64,000 nt of DNA from an uncultured Oscillospiraceae bacterium (GCA_900541565.1 UQKB01000007.1:1-64000); one strand, 5' to 3'. Counted from the stretch's first letter, positions 37,401 through 46,040 are shown. The notes: generated from the letters alone by a model not told the origin. Numbers and translations: made by a program.

Positions 37401-37592
37401 TTTATGTGGGTTTGTATTTTTTCCGTCGGCTTTGTGCGTTTCTATACATTTCTTCCAAAAAGACTTTGTTCATTTCTTATGGAAGAAACGAACCAAAGAC
37501 CACTAAGGGGGAAAACTTGCGATGTTTTCCCCCTTAGAACCCCCTTTTGTACGCCTCAAGGGGAACGCCCCCCTTGAGAATCCCCCTAGTCA
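37401..37592 (+). repeat. Structured repeat, copy 2
   Basis: Same order of inverted repeats as 35444-35640 with scattered substitutions, one missing G in CTTTGGTTC, and a diverged 3' end (CCCCCTAGTCATTCG instead of CCCCCTGACGGTTC). Together with the pseudogene and operators it accounts for the 570-base gap 37221-37791. Confidence 0.75.
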
Positions 37593-37701
37593 TTCGTATT
37601 CCTTATAGTTAGTAAAAAACATTTTGACTACGGCTCTGGCGGAACGGTATTAATGATTGAATGGGAAAAGAAAATTTAACATAATTTGGTTTTCATTTCT
37701 C

Positions 37702-37763
37702 CTACTAACAGTAGTATACACTACTATTAGTAGGAAATCAAACTTTGTTTCTACTTTTAGTAG
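37702..37763. promoter_or_regulatory. Three CTACTNNNAGTAG operators of regulator 3
   Basis: CTACTAACAGTAG (37702-37714), CTACTATTAGTAG (37721-37733) and CTACTTTTAGTAG (37751-37763) share CTACT-N3-AGTAG, with centres 19 and 30 bases apart. The third fills the spacer of a possible promoter TTGTTT (37745-37750), 18 bases, TATAAA (37769-37774), although that would give a very short leader. The arrangement resembles phage repressor operators. Confidence 0.75.
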
Positions 37764-37791
37764 TAACATATAAAAAAGGAGATGATAAAGT

Positions 37792-38013
37792 TTGAAACCT
37801 TATAACAAAAGATTAAGCGAATTAAGAACAGATCATGATTTAACACAAAAAGCCGTTAGCGAAATATGTAATGTATCAGATGCGTCTGTAGGACATTGGG
37901 AAAAAGGAGTCCGAGAAATTAGCATAGATTGTTTAATTAAACTAGCCAAATTTTACAATGTATCAGTTGATTATATTTTAGGCTTAACTGATAACAAACA
38001 AAAGTTTTGGTAA
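37792..38013 (+). CDS. Small XRE-family regulator 3
   Basis: 73 residues from TTG at 37792, ten bases after AAGGAG. Single HTH domain: LRTDHDLTQKAVSEICNVSDASVGHWEKGVREI and LAKFYNVSVDYILGLTD, the form common in clostridial phage-type repressors. Probably binds the CTACT-N3-AGTAG sites upstream. No partner genes follow; the next 240 bases hold only a repeat fragment and the pnp terminator. Confidence 0.85.
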   Translation: MKPYNKRLSELRTDHDLTQKAVSEICNVSDASVGHWEKGVREISIDCLIKLAKFYNVSVDYILGLTDNKQKFW

Positions 38014-38063
38014 ATTGTAGCGGAGGCATTTTTGCTTTATTTTAAGCACGCAGAAGCTGTTGT

Positions 38064-38080
38064 ATAAGAACTGTCAGGGG
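38064..38080 (-). repeat. Inverted fragment of the structured repeat end
   Basis: ATAAGAACTGTCAGGGG is the reverse complement of the 3' end of repeat copy 1 (CCCCTGACGGTTCTTAT) with one mismatch. It marks the right side of the regulatory island. Confidence 0.45.
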
Positions 38081-38183
38081 AAATGCCGCAAAGCGGTTGC
38101 ATAAGAAATAAACCAATTTTATTAGAACAAATATATAAAAACAGAAAAAGCCGGAAAACAACAGAAACTTGCATAAAGCACTA

Positions 38184-38244
38184 TAAAAACCCCCGAAAGC
38201 CGCAGGCAACACATATCACCTTGCGGCTTTCGGGGGTTTTGTTC
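38184..38244 (-). terminator. Terminator of rpsO-pnp
   Basis: A ~19-bp nearly perfect stem (AAACCCCCGAAAGCCGCA at 38187-38204 with its complement at 38221-38240) has A and T runs on both sides, so it works in both directions. It directly follows the pnp stop. Confidence 0.85.
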
Positions 38245-38255
38245 AAAGCACAGCT

Positions 38256-40460
38256 TTAGCTTCTGTTATGATTGTTATGATTATGATGGCCGCCCCTGGG
38301 AGCCCTTCTGTCCCTGTCGCCCGTATGCGGACGCCTGGGCGCTACCTCGTTTTCCGGCTTTAAGCCTTCCACTTCAATCAGCGCCTCTCTTCTTGAAAGG
38401 TTCAGCCTTCCCTTATCGTCTATTTCAAGCACCTTTACAAGAACAATGTCATCCACATTAACCGCATCCGTCACCTTTTCGGTACGCTTTACATCCAGCT
38501 GTGAAATATGGCACAGGCCCTCCTTGCCCGGCGCAATCTCTACAAACGCGCCAAAATCCATAATTCGCGTTACCTTGCCCTTAAAGATCTCGCCCGGCTG
38601 TGGGTCCTTCGCAATTGTATCGACAATCGAAAGCGCACGCTTGCAGTTTTCCACATCCAAACCGCTGATAAACACATGCCCATCCTCTTCAATGTCAATT
38701 TTTACATCGCACTGCGCCTGAATCTCTTTAATCACCTTTCCGCTCTTGCCGATCACCTCACTGATCTTGTCAACAGGGATCGTCGTGGTCACCATCTTAG
38801 GCGCATATGGGGAAAGCTCCGCGCGCGGCTGCGCAATCGCCTTAAGCATAATTTCATCTAAAATATAAACCCTGGCCTTATGCGTCTTTTCCAGCGCTTC
38901 CTTGATCATTTCCGGCGTAAGACCGTCTATTTTCAAATCCATCTGGATAGCCGTGATCCCCTCGTGCGTACCTGCCACCTTAAAGTCCATATCGCCAAAA
39001 AAGTCTTCCAAGCCCTGAATATCCACCATTGTCATCCAGCGGTCGCCCTCTGTGATCAACCCGCAAGAGATACCTGCAACCGGCGCCTTGATCGGCACGC
39101 CGGCATCCATCAGCGCCAGCGTGGAGCCGCAAATGGAGCCCTGCGACGTAGACCCATTAGAAGACACAACCTCCGAAACCAGGCGGATCGCATAGGGGAA
39201 TTCCTCCACAGACGGAATCACCGGCACAAGCGCCCGCTCTGCCAGCGCGCCATGGCCAATTTCTCTTCTGCCCGGTCCCCTGCTGGGCCGTGTTTCCCCA
39301 ACGGAATAAGACGGGAAGTTATAATGGTGCATATAGCGCTTATATTCCTCGTTGTCAATCCCATCCAGCAGCTGTTGATCGCTTACAGGACCAAGCGTTG
39401 CGGCCGTCAAAACCTGCGTTTGTCCTCTTGTAAACAAGCCAGAACCGTGCGCCCTTGGCAAAAGGCTTGTTTCTGCGGCCAGCGGGCGGATCTCGTTCAT
39501 GCCTCTGCCGTCCACACGCTTTTGCTCGTCAAGCAGCCAGCGGCGTACAACATACTTCTGTGTTTTGTACAGGCATTCGTCAATCTTCGCTTCCTGTTCG
39601 GGGTAGATTTCATCAAATTTCTCATGCACCGCCTCATAAATTGGCTGCAGCCTTTCGTCACGCACCGTTTTATCGTCCGTATCAAGCGCAAGCTTAATAT
39701 CCTCCAGCGCAAAATCACGGATCGTATGGAACATCTCCTCATCCGGCTCGTTGCTTGGATAAGAAAATTTTTGTTTGCCAATCTGGGCCTGAATCTCCTT
39801 AATAAACGCAATGATTTTCTGGTTTGCCTCATGCCCGGCCATAATTCCGTTGAACATAACCTCGTCACTGACCATTTCCGCACCAGCCTCAATCATCGCA
39901 ATGCGGCTATCCGTAGAAGCAACCGTTACGGCCATTTCAGACCTTTCGCGCTGTTCCTCTGTTGGGTTGATCACAAATTCGCCGTCTACATAACCGACAG
40001 AAACGCCTGAAATCGGCCCGTTCCACGGAATATCCGAAATAGAAAGCGCAATCGAGGTGCCCACCATTGCTGCAATTTCAGGTGAGCAGTCGCTGTCAAC
40101 CGACATAACAGTGCAAACAACAGAAACATCGTTGCGCATATCCTTCGGGAACAGCGGCCGAATCGGCCTGTCAATCACGCGCGACACAAGAATCGCCTTT
40201 TCAGACGGACGGCCCTCTCGCTTCAAAAAGGAGCCCGGTATCTTCCCCACCGCATAAAGCTTTTCTTCAAAGTCCACGGAAAGCGGGAAAAAATCAATCC
40301 CTTCACGCGGCTTTGCAGATGCCGTTACGGCCACGTTTACAACCGTGTCGCCATAGCGCACAAAGCACGAACCGTTTGCCAGCTGGGCAATTTTTCCCGT
40401 TTCCACTACAAGCGGGCGCCCGGCAAAGTCTGTTTTGAATACCTTGTAATTTTCAAACAT
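38256..40460 (-). CDS. pnp: Polyribonucleotide nucleotidyltransferase (PNPase)
   Basis: 734 residues from ATG at 40460, after AGGAGG; the longer ORF has no RBS. PNPase degrades RNA phosphorolytically from the 3' end. Two RNase PH-like domains (core ~1-545, with FPSYSVGETRPSRGPGRREIGHG split to GHGALAERAL and the DAGVPIKAPVAGIS segment), then KH (IGKSGKVIKEIQ) and S1 (GKVTRIMDFGAFVEIAPGKEGLCHIS). A His/Asn/Arg-rich tail ends the protein. It follows rpsO, the classic gene pair. Confidence 0.97.
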   Translation of the reverse strand: MFENYKVFKTDFAGRPLVVETGKIAQLANGSCFVRYGDTVVNVAVTASAKPREGIDFFPLSVDFEEKLYAVGKIPGSFLKREGRPSEKAILVSRVIDRPIRPLFPKDMRNDVSVVCTVMSVDSDCSPEIAAMVGTSIALSISDIPWNGPISGVSVGYVDGEFVINPTEEQRERSEMAVTVASTDSRIAMIEAGAEMVSDEVMFNGIMAGHEANQKIIAFIKEIQAQIGKQKFSYPSNEPDEEMFHTIRDFALEDIKLALDTDDKTVRDERLQPIYEAVHEKFDEIYPEQEAKIDECLYKTQKYVVRRWLLDEQKRVDGRGMNEIRPLAAETSLLPRAHGSGLFTRGQTQVLTAATLGPVSDQQLLDGIDNEEYKRYMHHYNFPSYSVGETRPSRGPGRREIGHGALAERALVPVIPSVEEFPYAIRLVSEVVSSNGSTSQGSICGSTLALMDAGVPIKAPVAGISCGLITEGDRWMTMVDIQGLEDFFGDMDFKVAGTHEGITAIQMDLKIDGLTPEMIKEALEKTHKARVYILDEIMLKAIAQPRAELSPYAPKMVTTTIPVDKISEVIGKSGKVIKEIQAQCDVKIDIEEDGHVFISGLDVENCKRALSIVDTIAKDPQPGEIFKGKVTRIMDFGAFVEIAPGKEGLCHISQLDVKRTEKVTDAVNVDDIVLVKVLEIDDKGRLNLSRREALIEVEGLKPENEVAPRRPHTGDRDRRAPRGGHHNHNNHNRS

Positions 40461-40599
40461 TTCTTTTCCTCCTGAAAATAAAATATCTATTTTACAGGGA
40501 GGCACCGCTTAGCAATAAAACCGATATTCCAAGCATGCAAAATATCCGTTTCACTGCTAACCAAATGCTTCCGCTGTAAATTCCAACAAATGACCAACA

Positions 40600-40626
40600 G
40601 GGCAGACGGCACAATGCCGCCTGCCC
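40600..40626 (-). promoter_or_regulatory. Hairpin between rpsO and pnp
   Basis: GGGCAGACGGCA (40600-40611) pairs with TGCCGCCTGCCC (40615-40626) across a CAA loop, with one G-U-type mismatch. It follows the rpsO stop on the minus strand without a strong T run, so it may be a partial terminator or RNase processing site regulating pnp. Confidence 0.55.
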
Positions 40627-40638
40627 CGAAAATTGCCA

Positions 40639-40902
40639 TTATTTACGTATGCCAAGCTTAGCGATAATTGAGCGGTATCTCTCAATATCGGTCTTAATCA
40701 GATAATTCAGCAGGCTTCTTCTCTGCCCTACCATCTTCAGCAGGCCTCTGCGGGAATGGTGATCCTTTTTGTGTACCTTTAAATGCTCGGTCAGATCGTT
40801 AATTCTCTTTGTCAAAAGCGCAATCTGTACCTCGGGGGAACCCGTATCGCCTTCATGCAGGGCATACTCCTGCATAATTGCATTCTTTTCTTCTTTTAAC
40901 AT
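40639..40902 (-). CDS. rpsO: Ribosomal protein S15
   Basis: 87 residues from ATG at 40902, eight bases after AAGGTGG; this gives [26 protein letters not shown], aligned with normal S15 starts, whereas the ORF start 11 codons earlier adds an unusual lead. [40 protein letters not shown] is the full 16S rRNA-binding core. In the 30S subunit it binds the central domain. Confidence 0.97.
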   Translation of the reverse strand: MLKEEKNAIMQEYALHEGDTGSPEVQIALLTKRINDLTEHLKVHKKDHHSRRGLLKMVGQRRSLLNYLIKTDIERYRSIIAKLGIRK

Positions 40903-41032
40903 TGCATAATCCACCTTTTTTATCATTTTGCCCATAGGATTAAAAAAATATCCTTCAATCTCAGATCAAGGAAGGTGTCTTCCCGTAAATGGGCTTACTC
41001 CAAAATCCGTGAAAGGGGCATTGCACCAGTAG

Positions 41033-41061
41033 ATTATAGCACACGCTCCAAAAAATGTAAA
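41033..41061 (-). promoter_or_regulatory. Promoter of rpsO-pnp
   Basis: On the minus strand TTTACA (41061-41056), 17 bases, TATAAT (41038-41033). The leader is about 125 bases, long enough for S15 autoregulation; it includes AGGAT/ATCCT at the end. Confidence 0.75.
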
Positions 41062-41131
41062 GTTTTTTCTGGTCATCTTCTAAAAAATCTTAACAAAAAA
41101 CAGCTTGTTTTTTCATACAGCCTGTCCAAAT

Positions 41132-41560
41132 TTAATGTTCTTCCTTCAACCTGTTCCCCAGCCTTTTGAGCAGCTCCTGCTGTTGGTTTTTGGGCAACAT
41201 GCGGTAATCGATCACAAGCTGCTGTTCATCCGCAGACAGCTCGTATATTTTTTCCCGCTCAGAGGTTGTCCGCTTCTTTATCCCGCTTTGCTGCGCGTGT
41301 TCAAAATCGGCAAGGCTTACTGACGCACTTGCAAGCTCCCCACCGTTGACGCATTGCAAAAATTCAACATACGGTATATTCAAAATTTTGATCAGCTTCA
41401 TCATGGTATTGATGCTTGGCGCAGTTTTTCCAATTTCATAATATGTGTACGTTGATCGGTCCACACTAAGTGCCTCGGCAACCTGCCCCTGCGACAGCCC
41501 ACAGTTTTCCCTGTAGCGCCTTAAAAGCTCCGGCAGCTTTTTTTTGACTATGTTTGCCAT
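41132..41560 (-). CDS. XRE-family regulator with C-terminal helical domain
   Basis: 142 residues from ATG at 41560 after GGGAG. N-terminal HTH: YRENCGLSQGQVAEALSVDRSTYTYYEIGKTAPS. The C-terminal half (ELSADEQQLVIDYRMLPKNQQQELLKRLGNRL) is helical and common in clostridial regulators. It is chromosomal in composition and differs from the three island regulators. A TATAAT at 41611-41616 on the minus strand may be its -10. Target unknown. Confidence 0.8.
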   Translation of the reverse strand: MANIVKKKLPELLRRYRENCGLSQGQVAEALSVDRSTYTYYEIGKTAPSINTMMKLIKILNIPYVEFLQCVNGGELASASVSLADFEHAQQSGIKKRTTSEREKIYELSADEQQLVIDYRMLPKNQQQELLKRLGNRLKEEH

Positions 41561-41795
41561 TTTTCCAACTCCCAACGGCGTGATCTATATTTACATTTTC
41601 CGTTGAGTTTATTATAGTAAATCCATATCCGGATTATGCAATTGTGTGACAATCCATCACGTATTTTTTGTCGAATCTTTCACTATTTCCAGCCATTTTA
41701 TGTGCTGACCGCTTTTTATCCTGCAAAATTGTTTCACTTTTATTGTTTCACTTTTAATCTAAACCGCGGTAAATAAAAAACTTTATGCATGACCC

Positions 41796-41824
41796 TTGAC
41801 GAAATTCCCGTCCAATGCTATAAT
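41796..41824 (+). promoter_or_regulatory. Promoter of tRNA-Thr
   Basis: TTGACG (41796-41801), 17 bases, TATAAT (41819-41824), 20 bases before the mature tRNA. Confidence 0.8.
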
Positions 41825-41844
41825 ATCTTGGCAACAAAAAACAG

Positions 41845-41920
41845 GCTACTGTGGCTCAGTTGGTAGAGCAGCGCATTCGTAATGCGCAGGCCGTCGGTTC
41901 GAGTCCGACCAGTAGCTCCA
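41845..41920 (+). tRNA. tRNA-Thr (anticodon CGT)
   Basis: 76 bases fold as a full cloverleaf: acceptor GCTACTG/CAGTAGC, D stem GCTC/GAGC, anticodon stem GCGCA/TGCGC with loop TTCGTAA, T arm GTCGG-TTCGAGT-CCGAC, discriminator T and encoded CCA. The anticodon CGT reads ACG (Thr). Confidence 0.95.
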
Positions 41921-41923
41921 CGT

Positions 41924-41960
41924 CGGAGCAAAGTCCGCTTTGCTCCGGCTTATTTTTTGC
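41924..41960 (+). terminator. Terminator of tRNA-Thr
   Basis: CGGAGCAAAG (41924-41933), loop TCCG, CTTTGCTCCG (41938-41947), then a T run (GCTTATTTTTTG). Confidence 0.85.
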
Positions 41961-42180
41961 CCTTGGCAGAAAAATAGGCCATCCGCCCGCTCCCTTGCTC
42001 CTCCTCACCGAAAAAGGTCACGCTCACGTCGCCTGTTCGCTTGCAAGCGCGCTCACGACGGCTTTGGCTGTCTACCAACTTTTTTCGGTAAAGAGCACTA
42101 CCAGGTATCTTTTTTTCAACAAAACCCATGTCGTCGCGGACTATGTATCGCTTGCGACGACTTTTTGAACAATATCTTTT
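41961..42180. other. Gene-free stretch with nested inverted repeats
   Basis: No convincing ORF. ACCGAAAAAGGT (42007-42018) faces ACTTTTTTCGGT near 42078-42089; between them is the palindrome CGCTTGCAAGCG (42038-42049). A second hairpin GTCGTCGC/GCGACGAC (42130-42137, 42154-42161) is followed by TTTTT. It could be a non-coding RNA with its own terminator, or a decayed element next to the tRNA. Confidence 0.4.
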
Positions 42181-42207
42181 AGATTATATAATTTGTACTC
42201 CATTTAA

Positions 42208-42234
42208 AAAGGCCCGGCTAAAAGCCGGGCCTTT
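42208..42234. terminator. Bidirectional hairpin terminator
   Basis: AAAGGCCCGGCT (42208-42219), loop AAA, AGCCGGGCCTTT (42223-42234). Confidence 0.8.
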
Positions 42235-42281
42235 CTGATAAAACCCAATAAGCGCAGCCTCTCTTTCCATTTTTGTCTGGC

Positions 42282-42334
42282 AAAATGATCCCCCCGCGCG
42301 GCCGCTTGTTTGCCGTGCGGGGGGATCATTTTTT
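42282..42334 (-). terminator. Terminator of the DHHW gene
   Basis: ATGATCCCCCCGC (42285-42297) pairs perfectly with GCGGGGGGATCAT (42317-42329). A and T runs on both sides suggest it works both ways. The stop codon of the minus-strand gene touches it. Confidence 0.8.
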
Positions 42335-43535
42335 AAGAAAACAAAGAATCCATGCTGTCCAGCTGCAAAGGCGTGTTTGCAGACATAATCCCGTTTAAGA
42401 ACAGCACCTCTGTAATATTGTTGTCCTGACAATATTGCTTAAGGTTCCCTTCATAATAGCGGAAATCAATCACATGCACCTCGTCATAATTATAAGCCAG
42501 GTACGGGGCAAACGCATTTCCGTATGATTCCTTGATCAGCGCAATCTTCTTACCGGACGTATCCTCCTGATTGTCAATCACCGTCAACGGATTGTCTCCC
42601 CAGATAAAGACGCCATAGGCATTGCTGCCCGGCTCTGCATTGGGATAATAGATATCAAGCGGTTCCTCCGATATCGCAGGGATGGAACACGTATATTCTC
42701 CTGGAAATACATAATAGTCAACAGAATCCGGGTGCGCATTGAGCGCACTGTCGCCCGAAATCGTATAAAGCGATCCCACAAAAGGCTCTATCGTCTGCTT
42801 CTGCGCGTCCTCTAAAGACAACGGGGTAAGCCCTGCCGTTTCTGCAAATGCCGTATAAGCATAATAGGCCCCCAGCCCCGTCCAATGATGATCGGTATTA
42901 AAATAAATATATTCCGTTTTATGCGCATTGAGTACATCATAAATATCTACGGCCTTTACGTCCTGTGTATAATTGTTAAATACTGCGGACATATTCTGCC
43001 GTTGGGATTTGGTCTCCCCCGTTTCCAAAAGCTGCTCGCTCAGGCGGCTGGGCAGGCCAAATTCCGTATGGTTTGGTACGACCATATTATAGACGGTGAT
43101 ATCATTTCCCAGCGCCTTTTTATAATCCGATATCCTCTGGGCGTACGTCTTTGCAGAATCGTCCTCGCCAAAAAACAGCTCAAAACCTTTATTGTCCCAT
43201 ATATAAATACCGCCCGACATGTGCCCGTCCTCGCCGTTGTCTTCAATTTCCCTAACCTGCGGCTGGCTGGGCTGCTGCGTTGCCGCCTGGGTCGGCGCAA
43301 GCGCCGCTGTCGTAGTGGGCTCCGTTTCAGCCTGTGCAGCCGCCTTTTGCTCTTCTCCGCCGGAGGAGGTCCCGCAGCCCCTTACAATCCCCACAATCAT
43401 CAATATCAGAACAAGCAGGATAATAATCCCCACAGAAACAATCAAAATTCTGTTTCTGCGGCGGCGCTTCAGCCGCTGTTTTCTTAAATATTCCTGCCGC
43501 CTTGCATAATTTCTCTGCAGTCGATCTTCACTCAT
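42333..43535 (-). CDS. DHHW/AlgX-like membrane-anchored protein, catalytic residues intact
   Basis: 400 residues from ATG at 43535 after AGGGGAG; the longer ORF has no RBS. A basic cytoplasmic N terminus (RKQRLKRRRRNR), one membrane helix (about 29-52), a Thr/Gln/Pro-rich linker and an extracellular domain. NTDHHWTGLGAYYAY is the DHHW motif, equivalent to the D-x-H of AlgJ/AlgX SGNH-type acetyltransferases; IKESYGNAFAPYL probably holds the catalytic Ser. Such proteins O-acetylate or handle surface glycans. Function here is inferred. A close paralogue at 46178-47428 has changed both motifs. Confidence 0.8.
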   Translation of the reverse strand: MSEDRLQRNYARRQEYLRKQRLKRRRRNRILIVSVGIIILLVLILMIVGIVRGCGTSSGGEEQKAAAQAETEPTTTAALAPTQAATQQPSQPQVREIEDNGEDGHMSGGIYIWDNKGFELFFGEDDSAKTYAQRISDYKKALGNDITVYNMVVPNHTEFGLPSRLSEQLLETGETKSQRQNMSAVFNNYTQDVKAVDIYDVLNAHKTEYIYFNTDHHWTGLGAYYAYTAFAETAGLTPLSLEDAQKQTIEPFVGSLYTISGDSALNAHPDSVDYYVFPGEYTCSIPAISEEPLDIYYPNAEPGSNAYGVFIWGDNPLTVIDNQEDTSGKKIALIKESYGNAFAPYLAYNYDEVHVIDFRYYEGNLKQYCQDNNITEVLFLNGIMSANTPLQLDSMDSLFS

Positions 43536-43658
43536 ATAAACTCCCCTCTCGTACTGTCTTCCCGCTGGCTTTCCACGCAGGCAGGCTTCTTCAAACAACC
43601 ATCTTTGCCCTTTATCACATGGCAAAAAGGCAGCATGCTCAAACATGCTATCGTATAT

Positions 43659-44678
43659 TTACCGCATGACAAAACCAATCTTCTTCATTGCTTTGTCAAG
43701 CGTCCGCTGCGAAAAGCGCAGCGCTGTCTGCGCGCCCTTGTCATAACATTCTTTTAAATAGGCCTTATCGTTAATCAATCGTTCATATTCTTCCTGTACA
43801 GGCCGCAAATGATCAATCACGCTTTGCGCAACGGCCTCTTTAAACTGCCCATATCCTCTTCCTTCAAATTCCTTTTCAATCTGCCCGGCCGTTTTCCCGG
43901 TCATGGCAGAATAAATGCCAATCAGATTGTTAATGCCGTCCTTATTTTCCCCATAGCATACCTTTGCTTCAGAATCTGTCACAGCACGCTTGAATTTTTT
44001 CATAATCGTTTCCGGCTTATCCAGTACGCCGATCCACGCGTTGCTGTTTTCATCCGACTTACTCATTTTCTTTTGCGGCTCCTGTAAAGACATAACCCTT
44101 GCTCCTACGTTCGGTATATAGGGCTCCGGTATTTTAAAGGTATTGCCGTAAAGGCCGTTAAAGCGCGCCGCTATATCCCTGGACAGTTCCAAATGCTGCT
44201 TCTGGTCGGCGCCCACGGGAACCATATCCGCCTGGTACAGCAGAATATCGGCCGCCATCAGGCTTGGATAGGCAAACAATCCCACGTTTACATTGTCGGC
44301 ATGCTTTAAAGACTTATCTTTAAACTGCGTCATTCTGGAAAGCTCCCCAAACTGGGTATAGCAGTTGAGCACCCATGCCAGCTGTGCATGGGTAGGCACA
44401 TGGCTCTGGATAAAAAACACGCTCTTTTGCGGATCTATTCCGCAGGCAAGAAGCAGCGCATACGCCTGCAGTGTATTTGCCCTGAATTTTTGCGGGTCCT
44501 GCCGCACCGTAATGGTGTGCAAATCTGCAAGCGCATACACGCAGTGAAACGTTTCCTGCATACTGACCCAGTTTTTAATCGCGCCCAGATAATTTCCCAA
44601 GGTGATTGTACCGCTGGGCTGTATCGCGCTGAAAATAATCTTCTTTTTCTCTGTTGTTTGTACATTGTTTTGCTGCAT
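43659..44678 (-). CDS. trpS: Tryptophanyl-tRNA synthetase
   Basis: 339 residues from ATG at 44678 with AAGAGG upstream; an earlier in-frame start would overlap the aminotransferase gene. Class Ic synthetase: PSGTITLGNYLGAIKNW (HIGH-type motif), DLHTITVRQDP, and KMSKSDENSNAWIG (KMSKS). Normal length. It follows the aminotransferase by 25 bases on the same strand. No T-box leader was recognised. Confidence 0.97.
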   Translation of the reverse strand: MQQNNVQTTEKKKIIFSAIQPSGTITLGNYLGAIKNWVSMQETFHCVYALADLHTITVRQDPQKFRANTLQAYALLLACGIDPQKSVFFIQSHVPTHAQLAWVLNCYTQFGELSRMTQFKDKSLKHADNVNVGLFAYPSLMAADILLYQADMVPVGADQKQHLELSRDIAARFNGLYGNTFKIPEPYIPNVGARVMSLQEPQKKMSKSDENSNAWIGVLDKPETIMKKFKRAVTDSEAKVCYGENKDGINNLIGIYSAMTGKTAGQIEKEFEGRGYGQFKEAVAQSVIDHLRPVQEEYERLINDKAYLKECYDKGAQTALRFSQRTLDKAMKKIGFVMR

Positions 44679-44703
44679 GGTAAAAAACCTCTTGTTTTTT
44701 AAA

Positions 44704-45894
44704 TTACCGGATGATCTCGTCTGCAAGCTCCCCTAAAATACGTATCCCCTTTTCAAGCTGTGCATCTGTGGGGGTGGAAAAATTAATACGAAAATTTGCA
44801 CAGGGCTGCGTTTCATCCGTCAAAAACGCGCTGCCCGGCACCGTACACACTTTGCGCAGTACCGCCTGTTTGCAAAAGTCCGGCATATCTACATCCTTTG
44901 GAAGTGTACAGTATGTAAATAAGCCTCCCGTAATTTTATTATAAGCAATTTTCGGCGCCAGGTAACGGTCCATCAAATCCATCGTCAGTTTTGCCTTTTG
45001 GCTGTAAAGATCGCGCAAATACTGCAGGTGTGCCTGGTAATCATAGTCACGCATAAAACGGTCGCAGACCATTTGCGACCATATATTGGTATGTACGTCC
45101 TGCCCCTGCTTGCACACAACCAGCTTTTGAATCACTGCCGACGGCGCTACACACCATCCTACGCGCATACCCGGCGAAATCACCTTGGAAAAGGATCCCG
45201 CATAAATTACAATGCCGTCCTCGTCCAGGGACTTAATACACGGAATATACTCCCCTTCATACCGCAGGTCTCCATAGGGGTTATCTTCTATAATCATTAC
45301 ACCGTATTTTTTTGCAAGCGCATACATGTCCTTTCGTTTTTTAAGGCTCATTGTAATGCCGGAAGGATTTTGAAAATTCGGGATCGTATAGATAAACCGG
45401 ACATTCTTTTCCGTTTTCAGCGCATGCTCCAGCATATTCATATCCATACCGTCACTTTGCAGCTCTACCCCTGCCAAACGGCAATTATAAGAACGAAACG
45501 TATTTAAAGAACCAACAAAGCTTGGCGCTTCACAAATAACGGTGTCGCCCTCGTTACAAAGCGCCTTCGTTGCAAGGTCCATAATCTGCTGCGCGCCGGA
45601 AGTAATAATCAAATCGTCAAACGCACGCCCAACCGCATGCTTTTCCTGCATATATGCTTTAAGCCCCTCACGCAAGGGGGTGTATCCCTCTGTAACGCTG
45701 TACTGCAATGCGGCAATTGGATTGTTCTGCAAAAGCTCCTGCGAAATCTCCGCAATCGCCTTAGCCGGAAACGCCTCCGGCGCGGGGTTCCCGGCGGAAA
45801 GCGAAATCACCTGTGGATCTGCCGCATATTTAAATATCTCCCGAATAGCGGAAGGCTTTAACGTGTTTACTCTGTTTGAGAATGTATACTCCAT
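44704..45894 (-). CDS. PLP-dependent aminotransferase (class I, 2-aminoadipate/AAT-I type)
   Basis: 396 residues from ATG at 45894 after GGAAAGG. Marks: SLSAGNPAPEAFP, TSGAQQIMDLATKAL, YTIPNFQNPSGITM, IIEDNPYGDLRYEG, and YAGSFSKVISPGMRVGW with the PLP lysine. The pattern fits the 2-aminoadipate transaminase/LysN or aromatic aminotransferase group, or the catalytic half of MocR regulators without an HTH. Being cotranscribed with trpS hints at aromatic amino acid metabolism, but substrate is not fixed by sequence. Confidence 0.9.
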   Translation of the reverse strand: MEYTFSNRVNTLKPSAIREIFKYAADPQVISLSAGNPAPEAFPAKAIAEISQELLQNNPIAALQYSVTEGYTPLREGLKAYMQEKHAVGRAFDDLIITSGAQQIMDLATKALCNEGDTVICEAPSFVGSLNTFRSYNCRLAGVELQSDGMDMNMLEHALKTEKNVRFIYTIPNFQNPSGITMSLKKRKDMYALAKKYGVMIIEDNPYGDLRYEGEYIPCIKSLDEDGIVIYAGSFSKVISPGMRVGWCVAPSAVIQKLVVCKQGQDVHTNIWSQMVCDRFMRDYDYQAHLQYLRDLYSQKAKLTMDLMDRYLAPKIAYNKITGGLFTYCTLPKDVDMPDFCKQAVLRKVCTVPGSAFLTDETQPCANFRINFSTPTDAQLEKGIRILGELADEIIR

Positions 45895-45929
45895 AACGGA
45901 CCTTTCCTTTCCTGCGTACAATTATTAAA

Positions 45930-45958
45930 ATTTTAACACAATTTCACACAATAATCAA
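45930..45958 (-). promoter_or_regulatory. Promoter of aminotransferase-trpS
   Basis: On the minus strand TTGATT (45958-45953), 17 bases, TAAAAT (45935-45930). Confidence 0.65.
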
Positions 45959-46040
45959 CCAATTAAAGCAAAAGCGCACCCGGTTTTTGCACAAAACAGA
46001 ATTTTAAAAGACATAGCAGTATATTCGGTCATTTTCTGTA

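Noticed and set aside
35444..37592. CRISPR array
   Set aside because: The repeats are few, long (~190 bp), unevenly spaced and internally palindromic, with no cas genes.
35444..38080. Prophage or integrative element
   Set aside because: Only small regulators and repeats are present; no integrase, terminase, capsid, relaxase or clear attachment site was seen.
38880..40010. 376-codon open frame opposite pnp
   Set aside because: PNPase is certain on the other strand; this frame has no RBS or domain.
44679..44703. T-box leader before trpS
   Set aside because: Only 25 bases separate trpS from the upstream gene, and no T-box or specifier stem is seen before the aminotransferase either.
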